Of a stretch of DNA of 64,000 nucleotides, positions 32,037 through 43,455 are shown piece after piece. Numbering within the stretch: position 1 is the first letter of the stretch; each line of letters begins with the position of its first letter. The notes below the pieces were generated by a model that had not been told where the DNA came from, searched no databases, and was given only the letters and a program-made list of their open reading frames with translations. Made by a program: the position numbers and the translations under genes. Source of the stretch: Multifurca ochricompacta (taxonomy: Eukaryota; Basidiomycota; Agaricomycetes; Russulales; Russulaceae); assembly GCA_022496185.1 (NCBI GenBank), contig WTXG01000033.1, positions 226,708-290,707 on the forward strand. Direction: 5' to 3'.

Positions 32037-34707
32037 TTAGATAAGTCCTAGTCCAGTGACGAAGTCTTGGAGTTGCGTATGCGCGTGTGGTTTTGTGAAT
32101 CCATCAGCTAGCATTTCTCCAGTGGGTGTCCTAATTAGATCGATGTGTCCCTGTTCAGCATATTCGTGAATGGCGTGGAATTTGATAGCAATATGTTTGG
32201 ATCTTCGCCTGGTCACAGGGTTGAGAGCCAAGTCCACTGCCCCTTTGTTATCACCATGTAAGGGAATCGGATCTGTAACATCGTAGCCGAGTTCTGAGAG
32301 GAAACTCCAGTACCAAGTGGCTTGATTTGCTGCTTCGGCAAGTGCCATGTACTCTGCGTGAGTGGTGCTTTGGGCGACAGTCTTCTGCTTATGCGAGGTC
32401 CAAGAAATGGATGAGTCAGCGAGTAAAAAGACATAGCCCAAGGTGGAATGGTGATCATCGGTGTGGTCCCCAAGACTAGAGTCCGAGTAGCCGACAAGTC
32501 CCTCTCCGCGCGCTCCATCGTAGTGAAGCCTAAGGTTGGCTGTGCTCCTTAGATAAGCCAGCACATATTTGGCAAGTCACAGGTGTTGCGGCGAAGGATT
32601 TGCTGCATACTGCACAAGATGCACTACAGCAAAAGATATGTCAGGGCGAGTCCCAATTTGCACATACAGAAGGCTCCCAATAATTTGTTGATAATAGGTG
32701 ATTTCTGTTTGAGTAGCCTGTTCAGTGTGCTTTACCAGGTGGACATCTGCTCCTGCAGGGAGTGGTGTGCGTGTGGGGTTTGCATCCGCCATCCCAAAGC
32801 ATGCAACAATCTCTCCAATGTACCGTGATTGATCAATTTCCAGATGCTTGATAGATCTGTCGTGTGTGATCTGGACTCCAAGATATGAGTCGATCTCACC
32901 TAGATCTGTCATTTCATAGCACTTAGATAAGATTCCCTTGATCTGGTTAACTTCCTTGAGAGTATCGCCTAAGATAGTGATGTCGTTGACATAGAGGATT
33001 ATAATTGCTGTACCCTCCCTGTCTTGACAACGACGCACGTATACCCCAGTATCAGAGAAAGTGCGCGTGAAGCTGAGCTCCAATAGAACTCCATGGAATT
33101 GCAAGTTCCATGCGCGTGAGGCTTGTTTGAGTCCGTAAATTGCCTTTTTGAGTAGGCATACCTTATTCGTCTGGCCTGATGTGATGAAACCCTCTGGTTG
33201 CTCCATATAGATTTCCTCATCCAGTAGTCTGTTCAGGAACGCTGACTTGATGTCCATTTGATGGATCTCCCAATCCTCTAGCGCGGCCAATGCTAGCAGT
33301 AGTCTCAAAGACTCGAACTGGGCTACTGGAGAAAATGTTTCATCATAATCAATACCTTGAATTTGCGTGAATCCCTTAGCAACTAAGCGTGCGCGAAAGC
33401 GTCCATCAGCTTTGTGCTTGAAAACCCACTTGGACTTCACAGCCTTCCAATCGGCCGGTAAGTCCACCAGTGTCCAAGTTCCATTCTTGGCTAGTGCATC
33501 CATTTCATATTGGCACACGTCCTGCCAGTCGCTAGCATAGTCTGACTTCATTGCCTCCCGATATGTGAGCAGATCACTATATGCAGCCACCACAAGCAAA
33601 GCATGATGCCTGAGTCGCCCATCCTCACCTAACTCGGCATTATCATCGCCAAAGTAATGTGGATTCCTGCGAGGATTCTCTCGCAGTCTCTGAGGGGGCA
33701 CGTCCTCCAAAGTGGGGACAACAGTCTGCTGAGTCTGGAGAAACCGGTTGTGTGGCGTGCGGGGGGGGCTCTTGCATTGCGGGGCGTGAAGGCAGGGTAG
33801 CCCAGACTGTATTACCAGAACTTGGGGTTTGTGTGGCAACAGGGGATGGCATCCTTGGTGGATCGACCTCCCCTTGAGTTTGCGTAGGGACAGCCATAGG
33901 AATGTAACGGCCAGTGGCCCCTCCAGGGCCTTAGGTTGATCAGAATGAATGGATGGCTCACCATTGTCCTGAAAAGGAAAGGAGCATTTGTCGAATGTCA
34001 CATCGCATGACAGGACAACTGCTCGGGTACTCTTGTTCCATAGCCGGTAACCCTTAGAACCCGGCTCATACCCAACAAGTGTCATCTTGATTGATCTCAG
34101 ATCGAGCTTTCTTCGCTTGTTCTCAGGCACATGAATATATGCCTTGCATCCGAAGACGCAGAAATAAGAGACGTCTGGAGTGTGACCAGCACTCCAGAGC
34201 TCGTGAGGCATGCGCCAACCTATAGTTCGGGTGGGAGTTCTGTTGTAAGTGTGAATGGCAGTGTCCACTGCCAACTCCCAGAAGCCAAGGGACAGGCCAG
34301 CACTGTGTAACATAGAGCACGCCTTGTCCATGATGGTCCTGTTCCATCTCTCAGCTATGCCATTTTGTTGCAGCGATCCCGGCATCGTCAACTTATGCTT
34401 GATCCCCCGTTCGTCCAGTACAGCTCTAAGTGCGCCTGACATGTACTCCCCCCCACGATCTGAGTGCAAGGCTAGCATTTTTTCCTATGATTGAGTCTCA
34501 GCCCAAGCTAGGAATTTCCGAAATGCTGTTGCACACTGATCTTTGGATCTGAGGAAGTAGACCACACCATGTCTAGAGTAGTCGTCGATAAATGTCGCAA
34601 TGTAGAGCGCGCCTTGAATAGACTGAACCTGCATCGGGCTGGCCAGATCGCTGTGAACGACCTGTAGCTGCCGGTCCGATCGCTTGTGAGAGGACTTGAA
34701 GGGGAGT
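32037..34707 (-). pseudogene. copia C pol: integrase, RT, RNase H
   Basis: One long frame (32577-34478) covers the integrase core (LHSDRGGEYMSG, QQNGIAERWNRTIM), the linker and RT (KSKWVFKHKADGRF, WEIHQMDIKSAFLN). The frame continues after a TGA at 32577-32579 into RNase H (STTHAEYMALAEA, DNKGAVDLALNPV) ending at 32037. The RT active site at 32982-32993 reads YVND, so the first catalytic Asp is Asn, consistent with GTC-GAC changing to GTC-AAC at a CpG. Other stops are a TAG near 34492 and a TGA at 34707-34709 at an Arg position. Apart from these point changes the frame is intact over more than 600 codons. Confidence 0.94.
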
Positions 34708-36091
34708 CACATGTGCTTCCCGAGCTCGCACCTGGGGCATGGCGACTGATGTTGATCAATCGGAGCATCCAATGATATCCCCTTGACGGATTCATGATAC
34801 TGCTTGAGGGCGTTGTACGACATATGCCCCATGCAGCGATGCCAGATGTCAATAGGTTGCGACGTTTGAGCATGCACATTGAGTCCAGCCATGGAGGCAT
34901 CCAGTCAGTATAGGTTGTCCTCCAAGTAACCCTGTGCTACCATCCGGTCTTGGACTGAGATCGTAAAAATTTTATCTGTGAATGAGATTTGAGCCCCCTT
35001 CTGAGCAAGTGCATGCGTAGAAATGAAATGCTCGTAACATCTGGTATGTGCAGCATGTTGCTTAGGGTGATCTCAGAACCTCTACTACCTGCAGTGGTCT
35101 TGAATACCACAGTCCCAACCCCAATTTGTCGCACATTCGAGTTATCTCCCAGGCATACAATGCCAGCCGCCGGAGTATACTGAATAAAGTCAGACCGATT
35201 TGGGGTGATGTGATGCATTGCGCCGGAGTCCATCATCCAACGTGATCGCACAGCTGAGTACAAGGAAATGTGGAGATCGTCATTGTCATCGCCTATCTCT
35301 ACAATAGACGCTGTCTGAACTGCTAGATGCGCGTTAACGGCCTTGTTACTGGCCTGCGTGGTCTCCGATCCCTTCTTCTCCTCCAGATCCTTTTTCTTCT
35401 TCCAACACTCTACAGCCTTGTGCCCTTTCTTCTGACAGTAGAAACATTTGGTATTCTTCTTGTCATGTTTTTGTTTGATGGGCGCGGCTTTGTTGAGTGA
35501 GGCGGAACCACCAGATTGACGACCTTCCTCATTCAGAATCTGCTCTTGGATAGTCTGAGGGGTAAGATCCTTCAGCAATCCGGATGCTAGTATGGTGGAC
35601 ATGACGGCGGAGTACGATTCGGGTAGTGCTTTGATCAGGATGAAACTAAACTGGAGATCTGAAATCTCCATCTTGTTGTTTTTCAGTGTGATGCGAGCAT
35701 CATTGAGTTTCTGCAATTGCGGGAGCATGGGGGAGGACTCGTCCAGCGTGGTGCCGGTGAGGGCAGACCAAGTATTGAATGCAGACATAGATCTGACTCC
35801 CCCATAGATGCGTTTGAGCTCGTCCCATTTTGCTTTACATGTGACAAACTTAGTATCGTCTGCCACAGCTGTCCAGACATCCTTCTGAGCATAGAGCTCA
35901 AGGATTGCTAAGAGAACCCCTTCAGTAGCCTCCCAGTCAGCAGGAGGGCTAGCAGGCTTGTCTTCAAGCAGGTGGTTCCGGACGCCATTCAAACGGAACA
36001 GGGCCATCATTCACACTGACCAGACTGGCCAGTTCGATCCATCTAGGATCTCGATTGCAGCAGAGGGTGGGAAAGTAAATGCAGGTGCCAT
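34707..36091 (-). pseudogene. copia C gag, protease and GAG-pre-integrase
   Basis: The start is the ATG at 36091, giving MAPAFTF and then LDGSNWPVW, the typical copia gag N-terminus. A TGA at 36011-36013 follows (Arg expected). The frame 34937-36010 then carries the gag body, a CCHC knuckle (CFYCQKKGHKAVEC) and the protease (WMMDSGAMHHIT). A frameshift near 35025 moves the rest to 34707-34892 (IDIWHRCMGHMSYNALKQY, CPRCELGKHM). A TGA near 34907 replaces a Trp codon. Gag and protease roles are as in other copia elements. Confidence 0.92.
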
Positions 36092-36440
36092 GGTGCGTGT
36101 AAGCAACGATTTCCAATCTGGGTAGAGGAGCTGTCAGACCCAGATCGTGAAGACCGATCAAGTCCCGATGTATCCAACTGTTCGCTCTGAACCGCAAAGG
36201 GTCCAGTCCCGATTAGGGATTGCTCACACATGCTTCAGTGTCACCACACTCCATCGCACGGCTCATGCGAAGCCCGGTGAGGGGCCCAGTCTACACCAAT
36301 CCACTGGTTCCAGGGACCAGGGAATAGGACTACAAAAGAACAGAGGCTTGCCTTATCGGGAGATGCAAAAATGCGTGAATTACTGAGTAAGGAAGCTTGT
36401 GTATGAAATTCAATCTTCTTCTGGATTAATTCAGTTATGG

Positions 36441-36455
36441 CCAGGGCCCATAACC
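36441..36455 (-). promoter_or_regulatory. copia C primer-binding site, half-tRNA initiator-Met type
   Basis: The minus strand reads GGTTATGGGCCCTGG immediately after the 5' LTR, with the same 12-base core as copia B although the LTRs are unrelated. Confidence 0.8.
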
Positions 36456-36750
36456 TAAAGAATGCAGCCTGAGGTTAGATAATCCAAACTACCTAGAATG
36501 GTAGTTGTAATTCAGTTATGATGGTCAGAACTGAAGTGAACTGTACAGTAAAAGGTCCTTTAAATACTGTAAACGAGTGTGCTTATAGTAACCAAGATTC
36601 AGAAGGATTGTGTCTAATCAAGTAAGGTATCAAACTATTCACAGGAAGGTGAAACGCAGTCCGCGTGCTACTGCACAACACACAACTCGCTTGTTAGTAC
36701 CACACACTTAGCGATTGATCCAACCTGGCCATATTGATCCATTTCCGACA
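36456..36750 (-). repeat. copia C 5' LTR
   Basis: It is 295 bp and identical by eye to the 3' LTR except for one missing base (aaaaggtcc against aaaagtgtcc). The right flank gtgac is the target duplication. Confidence 0.95.
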
Positions 36751-36930
36751 GTGACTGGAGTTGATGATCTCTCCTTATCTGATTTCTGGACTTCTTAGAC
36801 TGACTTGGACTGACACTCATTCACTTTTGGAGTGGGTGCAACTCCCACTTGCATTTCCTGTCTCAATCTCCAGTGGAGATTTACATGGACATTTACTTTA
36901 CTATACTGAATATTCTCCTTTACTTACAAA
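36751..36930 (+). repeat. M-family solo LTR, part 2
   Basis: It carries gtgactggagttgatgatc onward, colinear with the M LTR at 50966 in reverse. The L LTR interrupts it at the duplicated acaaa. Confidence 0.9.
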
Positions 36931-37444
36931 TGTCAAACAATCATGCTGCTGGTTATACTGACTGTGGTTAGTAGTGGTTTAGGCTAGAAAACAAGTAGTA
37001 CTTCAGAGATAGAAGAACTCTATATTAACTATACTACTGACCTAGAAAACAAGTAGTCTACATAAGACAGTTAGTCAAAGGTAAAAGGATAGTATAGTAA
37101 AAGAGGAACTTACACTTCAGAGATAGAAGAACTCTGAAGTGAAAGAGATGAAACAGACACCCTTATATACCCATAGGGGCCAGGGGAAATGGTCTGTGCA
37201 CACTGGGAATAAGTCCACAAGTGCCAGACAATAAACAATGAGGGATAAAGGCCATTGGCCAAAGAGATATCACGTGCTTACTGTGCATTACTAAGGACAT
37301 CACTAATCAGCTGAGTAAGGTGAGAAAGAAATGTAATAAAGATATCATAAAAAGTCCAAAACTCCGGAACCTAATCTAATCTTATCTACAGCTAAAGCGA
37401 TTCCTAGATGCCTGAAGCATCTCCAGACACATCCTGTGTCAACA
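36931..37444 (-). repeat. L-family solo LTR
   Basis: It is 514 bp, tgtcaaacaatcatg to cctgtgtcaaca. The exact target duplication is acaaa (36926-36930, 37445-37449). It is close to the copia B LTR. Confidence 0.95.
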
Positions 37445-37517
37445 ACAAAGACACTAGAATACTTGTATTTAAGGAGGACATACTAGAAGAGACAGACTTT
37501 AAGTCTGTTCTCTTGTA
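37445..37517 (+). repeat. M-family solo LTR, part 3
   Basis: It contains the LTR TATA-like box tatttaagg (about 37468) and the palindrome agactttaagtct. It is broken at a TA by the Tc1 foldback. Confidence 0.88.
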
Positions 37518-38926
37518 CAGTGGGTCAAAAAACCATCCCGATGTTTGCACCATTTCTAGTATTCACTCTATAGCACCTCAGCATTAGGAATCTGGTTATG
37601 GTGTGGCTGTATGTCTTAAAGCCCTGCTTCCTGGCTACCATGCCCAATTTGGATCAAAGAAATTGGCCATGATATAAGCATTTTATGATCAAATCAAATC
37701 AATCAATCATGGGACAGTTTTTTGACCCACATTTTAAATCCACTATCTGCCCAATTACTCCTTTTTTTCCACTCCTCCACCACCCTCTCCCACAACTCAG
37801 GTACCCCCTTGACTGGTTAAGATCCTTCTTCAGATCCACCCAGAGGTGTCCAATGGGGCTAATATTTCAAGGGATTGGGCTATCCATACCAGGCTTCAAT
37901 ATTCCTGTCTTAAAACTGCTGGTTTGCCTTCTTGGAATTGTGTTTTGGGTCATTGTCCTGCTGAAACATGCTTTCACCCTCCACCATTTCCAACTTTTCA
38001 AACCTTTCCACCACTCCGCCATCCAAAATATCACAGTACTGGCATGGATTCATGATCTCCTAAACCCCTGTAAGCATTCCTAGTCCATTCCACCTCATAC
38101 AAGACCAATATCATAAGTTCTTCCTCCTCCATGCTTGACTGTCAGGGTGGTGGTTCTGTCAGAGAGTGGTTACCATGAAAATTGGACAGTGATGACTGGA
38201 AAAGATCTGTGGTCAGGTGAGACTATAATGAACAGAATTGTTCAGACAGAAGACTACACTGGAAAATAAAGGAACCACCCTCTGACAGAACCACCACCCT
38301 GACAGTCAAGCATGGAGGAGGAAGAACTTATGATATTGGTCTTGTATGAGGTGGAATGGACTAGGAATGCTTACAGGGGTTTAGGAGATCATGAATCCAT
38401 GCCAGTACTGTGATATTTTGGATGGCGGAGTGGTGGAAAGGTTTGAAAAGTTGGAAATGGTGGAGGGTGAAAGCATGTTTCAGCAGGACAATGACCCAAA
38501 ACACAATTCCAAGAAGGCAAACCAGCAGTTTTAAGACAGGAATATTGAAGCCTGGTATGGATAGCCCAATCCCTTGAAATATTAGCCCCATTGGACACCT
38601 CTGGGTGGATCTGAAGAAGGATCTTAACCAGTCAAGGGGGTACCTGAGTTGTGGGAGAGGGTGGTGGAGGAGTGGAAAAAAAGGAGTAATTGGGCAGATA
38701 GTGGATTTAAAATGTGGGTCAAAAAACTGTCCCATGATTGATTGATTTGATTTGATCATAAAATGCTTATATCATGGCCAATTTCTTTGATCCAAATTGG
38801 GCATGGTAGCCAGGAAGCAGGGCTTTAAGACATACAGCCACACCATAACCAGATTCCTAATGCTGAGGTGCTATAGAGTGAATACTAGAAATGGTGCAAA
38901 CATTGGGACGGTTTTTTGACCCACTG
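37518..38926. mobile_element. palindromic Tc1/mariner foldback element
   Basis: It is 1409 bp, flanked by the TA duplication (37516-37517, 38927-38928), with termini cagtgggtcaaaaaacc. The two arms, about 654 bp each (37518-38171 and 38273-38926), are inverted copies. The differences I found are at CpG positions near the tips. The 101-bp spacer plus right arm encodes the last two thirds of a Tc1-type transposase on the plus strand (DRTTTLTVKHGGG, FQQDNDPKHNSKKA, HLWVDLKKDLNQ) with stops. The left arm is the same sequence inverted. No intact transposase is present. Confidence 0.92.
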
Positions 38927-39261
38927 TATCTAATACAGGTTTACTGTGCTTCACCCAGAATTCCCTTGAACTCCCTAAGCTGCAACTTAGGGAGCCTTCA
39001 CCCCAGACCTCCAGCAGGGCTTATTGCCACTGCTTTGACTCACCTCTTGCATGTGTGCCCCTCCTACCTTGTGTGGGCCTTGAACCCTGACCACAGCCCT
39101 CTGTGGTTCACCTTGACACCCTGACTTGACTTGCCTTTGATAGTCTTGACCTTGATCCTGGAACTGACTTGTCCTTGACAGTTTTGACCTTGCAGGTATG
39201 CCATATCTTGAAGGGGCTTGACCAGAACAACCCTTGACACAGCAGAGACCTGGCTGTGACA
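38927..39261 (+). repeat. M-family solo LTR, part 4
   Basis: It runs from tatctaatacaggtttac through the hairpin ccctaagctgcaacttaggg to ggctgtgaca. The target duplication actct follows. Confidence 0.9.
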
Positions 39262-39347
39262 ACTCTAGCCCCACTGAAGACATCCTGGAGTTCTGGGGAA
39301 AGGGAGCGATGAAGGCAGGCAATGGAAGCGTTCCAGGAATAGATGAG
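39262..39347 (+). pseudogene. unidentified coding locus, middle part
   Basis: These 86 bases lie between the M and N LTRs. They are in frame with both neighbours after the target duplications are removed, and read SSPTEDILEFWGKGAMKAG on the plus strand. The unbroken frame across two junctions is the main reason to treat this as former coding sequence. Confidence 0.55.
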
Positions 39348-41301
39348 TGTTACAACCCTACTCTTTTTCCTGGCCCTGCACACCATGCCTTATTCTCTGC
39401 ACCATCCTTGACTTTCCCCTTCTCTGGACCACTCCCTGATGCCTGTGGCCTGTGTGCCCAGGACCCTACCCTGATTCCTGTGACATTGTTCATAGGACTG
39501 ACCTCCCATGCCACCATTTACACCTAACCTGCTGGTAGTTAAGCTGCTACACTGTTGGATGTACACCACCCTTCCTTGCTGCCTTGGCTTATGCCTTGGC
39601 CACTGCTCCTGTCCCTGTCCCTGTGCTTGACACCCATAGGAACCCCTGACATTGTCCCTGCCAATCTGACCAGTCCAGACAACTAGACGACTTTGGCTTG
39701 TACTTGACCCTCTGCCAGTCATGTGACTCCTGGCCATGTGACCCTTGGCCATGTGATCCTTGACCATGTGACTTTGGACCATGTGATCCCTGACCCTGAT
39801 CACAGCATCTTCATCTGATCATTTACCCCTTTCTGATCACATGGCCCATCTGGCTTATCATTCGCTTCTCTGATTCCTGTGGGAGTATTCCCACATCCAC
39901 CCTGACTCCTGTGGGACCTGTTATCTCCCCATTTACCCCTGACCCTGGTGGGAATCCTCCCACACTGATATGACTCCTGTGGGGCTGTCCCACATGATTA
40001 TGCTTCTGATAAGGCTTATCCTTATCATGGACTATATTTGACATCTTATCTGCTATTGGATGATAAGGACTCTGACCCTGTTCCTGATTAGCTACAAACC
40101 AGATCCCCATACAGTATATAAGACCCTGTAGACAGTTTGTACAACCCTAGATTTGACCTCTTGTGCCTTCAGCCTAGAGTTTCCCTAGTCACGGAATACA
40201 GAGGGGCTTATTTGCCCTTTTTCATTCTTCATAATCTCCAGAAGGACCCCATTGCCTCTGGCAATGGGTGTGCACTTCTGTTCCGAATCCCATCCATTAC
40301 CCAGATGCTGTTGATGCTCTGGCTTCCCTTCCTTTGCCCTCTCTGACTTTGGTCCACTTGGTGTGCTTCTAGCACTGTGGCCAGGTCCTGTCCCCACTCA
40401 ACAGCCTTAGGGGATTAGCTCCCTTTGGCTGACTTGTCCGTCTCTCTCTGTGCTTGGTTATAGCACAACTTCCTATTCACCCTGAAGCTAAGAGCCTGGC
40501 CTTGTTGTGCCAGGCTTGCTGAAGATCCCGGACCCACAGTGTCGGGTGCCGTGGATGTGGCTGACTAGTGCCAGACTAGTGTCAGTGGACTCGCGCCGAC
40601 TGGTGCACATCGCACAGCAATGCCCCGCTGAGCATTACTGTAACATGTATTTTCGATTTTCGCGTTTCGGCGTTTGACCTCGCATTTCGGCATTTGACCT
40701 CGCGTTTCGGCATTTGACCTCGCGTTTCGGCGTTCGACCTCGCGTTTCAGTGTTCAACTCGCGTTTCGGCATTTCGTCACTTATCACTCCAAGCCTATAC
40801 ATATTAGGCTTCTCTTTTTATTTACATCTAGACTAACATGACTTCTAACAACGTAGCCCCTCCTTATCCACCTACATCTCCCACTGGTTTGCCCAGACTG
40901 CTCACCCCTCCATGATGTAGCTGTGACATAGCTATGATCCAGTCCTATCAGTCGTCATAGGCCTAGATAGTTATGTTAGATTACTGTCAATATCCCTGTA
41001 TTTAAGGACCTACCAGTTTACAGAGACAGACCAAGTCTGTTCTCCTGTGCCAATACAGGTGTTCCATATCAGACAGAAACCCTGATTCCACTTGAGCCCC
41101 TAAGCCGTGCCTTAGGAGTCTTCGTCCCCAGTATTTAGTGACAAGACTGCGCGTCTCTGTCCAATTTCGACTCGCGCGCGTGTCGCTGCGACCTACAGAG
41201 CTTGAACGATTTGGTGATCGCCTTGAAACATTGACACTTGATTTAACCTCCTTGACGCGAATTGACTTGCACACAGCTAGCACCTGGCTGTGACAGTTAC
41301 A
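39348..41301 (+). repeat. N-family solo LTR, interrupted by M-variant LTR
   Basis: It runs from tgttacaaccctactc to gttaca. The exact target duplication is atgag (39343-39347, 41302-41306). The TATA box gtatataag is near 40114. CATGTG and CACATG boxes cluster at 39718-39790. The M-variant LTR occupies 40639-41295. Confidence 0.92.
40639..41295 (+). repeat. M-variant solo LTR
   Basis: It is 657 bp, tgtaacatgtattttcg to ctggctgtgaca. Its flanks are attac and gttac (four of five match). Its 3' third resembles the M LTR (tatttaagg, then a ctgttctc region). Its 5' part carries a tandem repeat of about 21-22 bp built on cgcgtttcggcatttgacct (about 40658-40770). Confidence 0.85.
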
Positions 41302-41858
41302 ATGAGGAGGCCCTTGGGGAAGGTAAGAATGTTGGGGGCCAAGAACCCTACCTTGGCACAGAGATTGATGTTTACAAAGTGGGAGGGGGGGTAATAAGTG
41401 GAACAAAGGAAGCAATCAATACAAGGGTGAATAGGAACGATATGGAAGTGAGGAAAGCAGAAAGAAACGAGCACACCAGGAAGGTAATTAGCTCTATGCT
41501 CAAGCACATCCAGGAAGCAGGGATATTGGTCAAAGAAGCTGGCCTCCCTAGAGAACTGACTGGGAACCCAAGATTCTTGATTACTGTCAATCGAATGGTA
41601 GATAAGAAACTGGTGAGGGTTGGTTGGATGATCAAGGCACACAGGACGATGAAGGTGAAGAGCAGGAGGTGCTGGAAGATGGTCAGGGCCAGGGTGGTGA
41701 GGGGAGAGGGCGTTTGCAGTGGTGGGAGGGGGTGGGGCAGGGGTTGGAAGGCGAATATAGTGAGGAGGGGGGTGCCAAAGGTGTTGGACGTGTTCAGAAG
41801 ACCTAGGGGAGCAAGGGGAGGCAGTTGGAGGGTGGGGGAGGGCACAGGGAGAGGGTGA
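41302..41858 (+). pseudogene. unidentified coding locus, right part
   Basis: The plus-strand frame continues from 39347 (VPGIDEEALGEGKNVGG) through YLGTEIDVYKVGGG, NRNDMEVRKAERNEHTRK and GNPRFLITVNRMVDKKLVR. It then becomes Gly/Arg-rich and stops at 41856. A shift near 41620 would give an acidic, Gln/Gly-rich tail instead (DDEGEEQEVLEDGQGQGG), so the end is probably frameshifted. The conserved-looking part is mixed in charge and has no membrane segment. No family was recognised. Confidence 0.5.
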
Positions 41859-42657
41859 AGCTCTGGGAGCTCAAGAGGAGGCAAAATCAACAAAGGGGGA
41901 GCTGGGGATGCTGTGGCAGCTGCCTCTACCAAGGCAGCGAAGTTAATGGTGTGCTGGGCACCAGGGAAATCATAGGGGGGAGAGGCTGCTTGATCTGAAG
42001 GGTGGGACAGAGGGGAGCTGTTCTGGGACACTAGGGCACTTGTCAGTCACTGTCTGTTGTAAAAGAGACTGTCCAAATGTTACAACTCACTGTCAACTGC
42101 CTGGACAGTGGGTTGTATGTGAGGGGAAGGGATTTGGAAGTGGGCAAGAGATGAGAGTGAGGGTGAAAGTGCAGAGAGATGAAGCAAACAGCTCAATGAC
42201 AAGGGGTGAGAAGCCTTCCACAAGGTGGGGCTAATCTCCTAGGCAATAAGGTACCAGATCACAAGTGGACAGTCTGGAGCTGTCCATTCTATTCCTAAAG
42301 GGTTTATATACATAATTACAACCAGGACTTTGGTCTGTGCACTACTTTAGGGGAGGTTAACTTCGCTTTAACTCCCTACTGATCCACCAATGAGAATAGC
42401 CCCACTTTTGGGCTTAGAAATCCGCAGTCCACAGTCCGCAGTTTGTGGACTGCTGTTTAGGCATTGTGGGGTTCTGTTAGTACTCTTCCCACAGGTCTCC
42501 AATTTGGCAGGAGTCCAGCCCTGGTCCGGACCGGCCCTTCTCTGGTCTTAATCTAGGGTTATCTTCATCTCTGAGGGTTCTACAAGGTCTCTGGGAGCAT
42601 CTGGGGATTTCTGGGGGGGTCAGGAGGTCTTCTAGGGTGTCAGTTCATGACAGGTTA
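41859..42657. other. unassigned sequence
   Basis: No gene and no match to the LTR families was recognised. A TATA-like tttatataca lies near 42300, and a self-complementary stretch (ccgcagtccacagtccgcag) near 42422. It may be part of another LTR. Confidence 0.4.
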
Positions 42658-43455
42658 GACTATCAGGACAAGTCAAGTCAAGGTGTCAAGGCAAGCCCCA
42701 GTGAGCCCCAGTCAAGATTCAAAGGCCCACAAAGCAAGAGGGCATGTGTTACAACCAGTGCCAAGCCTCCCTACCTTTTTCCTCCTCCCTCATGAGAACC
42801 CATCCCTGCCACCTACTATGCACTTCCTGATCATGTCCCCATCCTGGGATCCATCATGTGCCCTCCTCCCTTCCCCGTGACTGCCTTTGCCTCTGTTTAT
42901 GAAGCTGTATTACTGTTTGGCCGTTTATCTCTTATCTGTTATCCTTATCTTTACGACCAGACACTTACTTAATACCCTATCAGAAGCTAGGCTTTACGCC
43001 CTTCGCTTTCATATATTTGGGCCCACCTGACTCCCGTTTCTTATCTTGTAGATGCCCACTCAATTACGTATATAAAGTCTGTTGTAGCTCCCCTGTAGAC
43101 TCCAGACTTGACTTATTGAATACATCAGTGCTTGTCTTCTGGACTTCCCCTTGATCCCTTGAGCTCAGTTGTCTCAGCGCTTTTGGCGCTCTTCCACTTA
43201 ACGTTGTCCTAGGGTACAGCCCCTTTGACTTTGACTCGTTACACGTTAGACTCCAAGAAGCCTTATTGGTTTCTTACCTGAACCCTCCGTTACACTGTCA
43301 CACAAGTCGTGTGGAATGTCCCGCACCGGACGTAACAGCATGTGCAAGAAGCAAGTCAAGGCAGTGGCAATAGGCCCTGCTGAAGATCTGGGGTGAAGGC
43401 TTCCTAAGTTGCAGCTTAGGAAGTTCAAGAGGAATTCTGATGAAGAACTGTAGAC
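42658..43455 (-). repeat. M-family LTR fragment with G LTR inside
   Basis: Its two flanks (42658-42746 and 43338-43455) match the M LTR (gtcaaggtgtcaaggcaagc; gaagatctggggtgaaggc). They join at the duplicated gcatg around the G LTR. Both outer ends are incomplete. Confidence 0.8.
42747..43337 (+). repeat. G-family solo LTR
   Basis: It is 591 bp, tgttacaaccagtgcc to ccggacgtaaca. The exact target duplication is gcatg (42742-42746, 43338-43342). It lies in plus orientation, opposite to gypsy A and D. Confidence 0.94.

Larger units (their letters stand above)
31714..36750 (-). mobile_element. copia C: complete Ty1/copia retrotransposon
   Basis: This 5037-bp element has LTRs at 31714-32009 and 36456-36750 (296 and 295 bp) that differ only by a one-base indel. 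The exact target duplication is gtgac (31709-31713, 36751-36755). On the minus strand the LTR reads TGTCGG ... TTTA, so the 3' end is TA rather than the usual CA. Coding is nearly complete and spoiled mainly by point stops. Confidence 0.96.

Noticed and set aside
37685..38083. 132-codon plus-strand ORF, repeated on the minus strand at 38361-38759
   Set aside because: It is the reverse complement of Tc1 transposase sequence in the palindrome arms. The real coding sense is the degraded transposase, so neither ORF is a gene.
41372..42031. 219-codon minus-strand ORF, proline- and leucine-rich, that looks membrane-like
   Set aside because: It is antisense to the plus-strand frame that reads through two insertion junctions. 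Its composition follows from a purine-rich plus strand.
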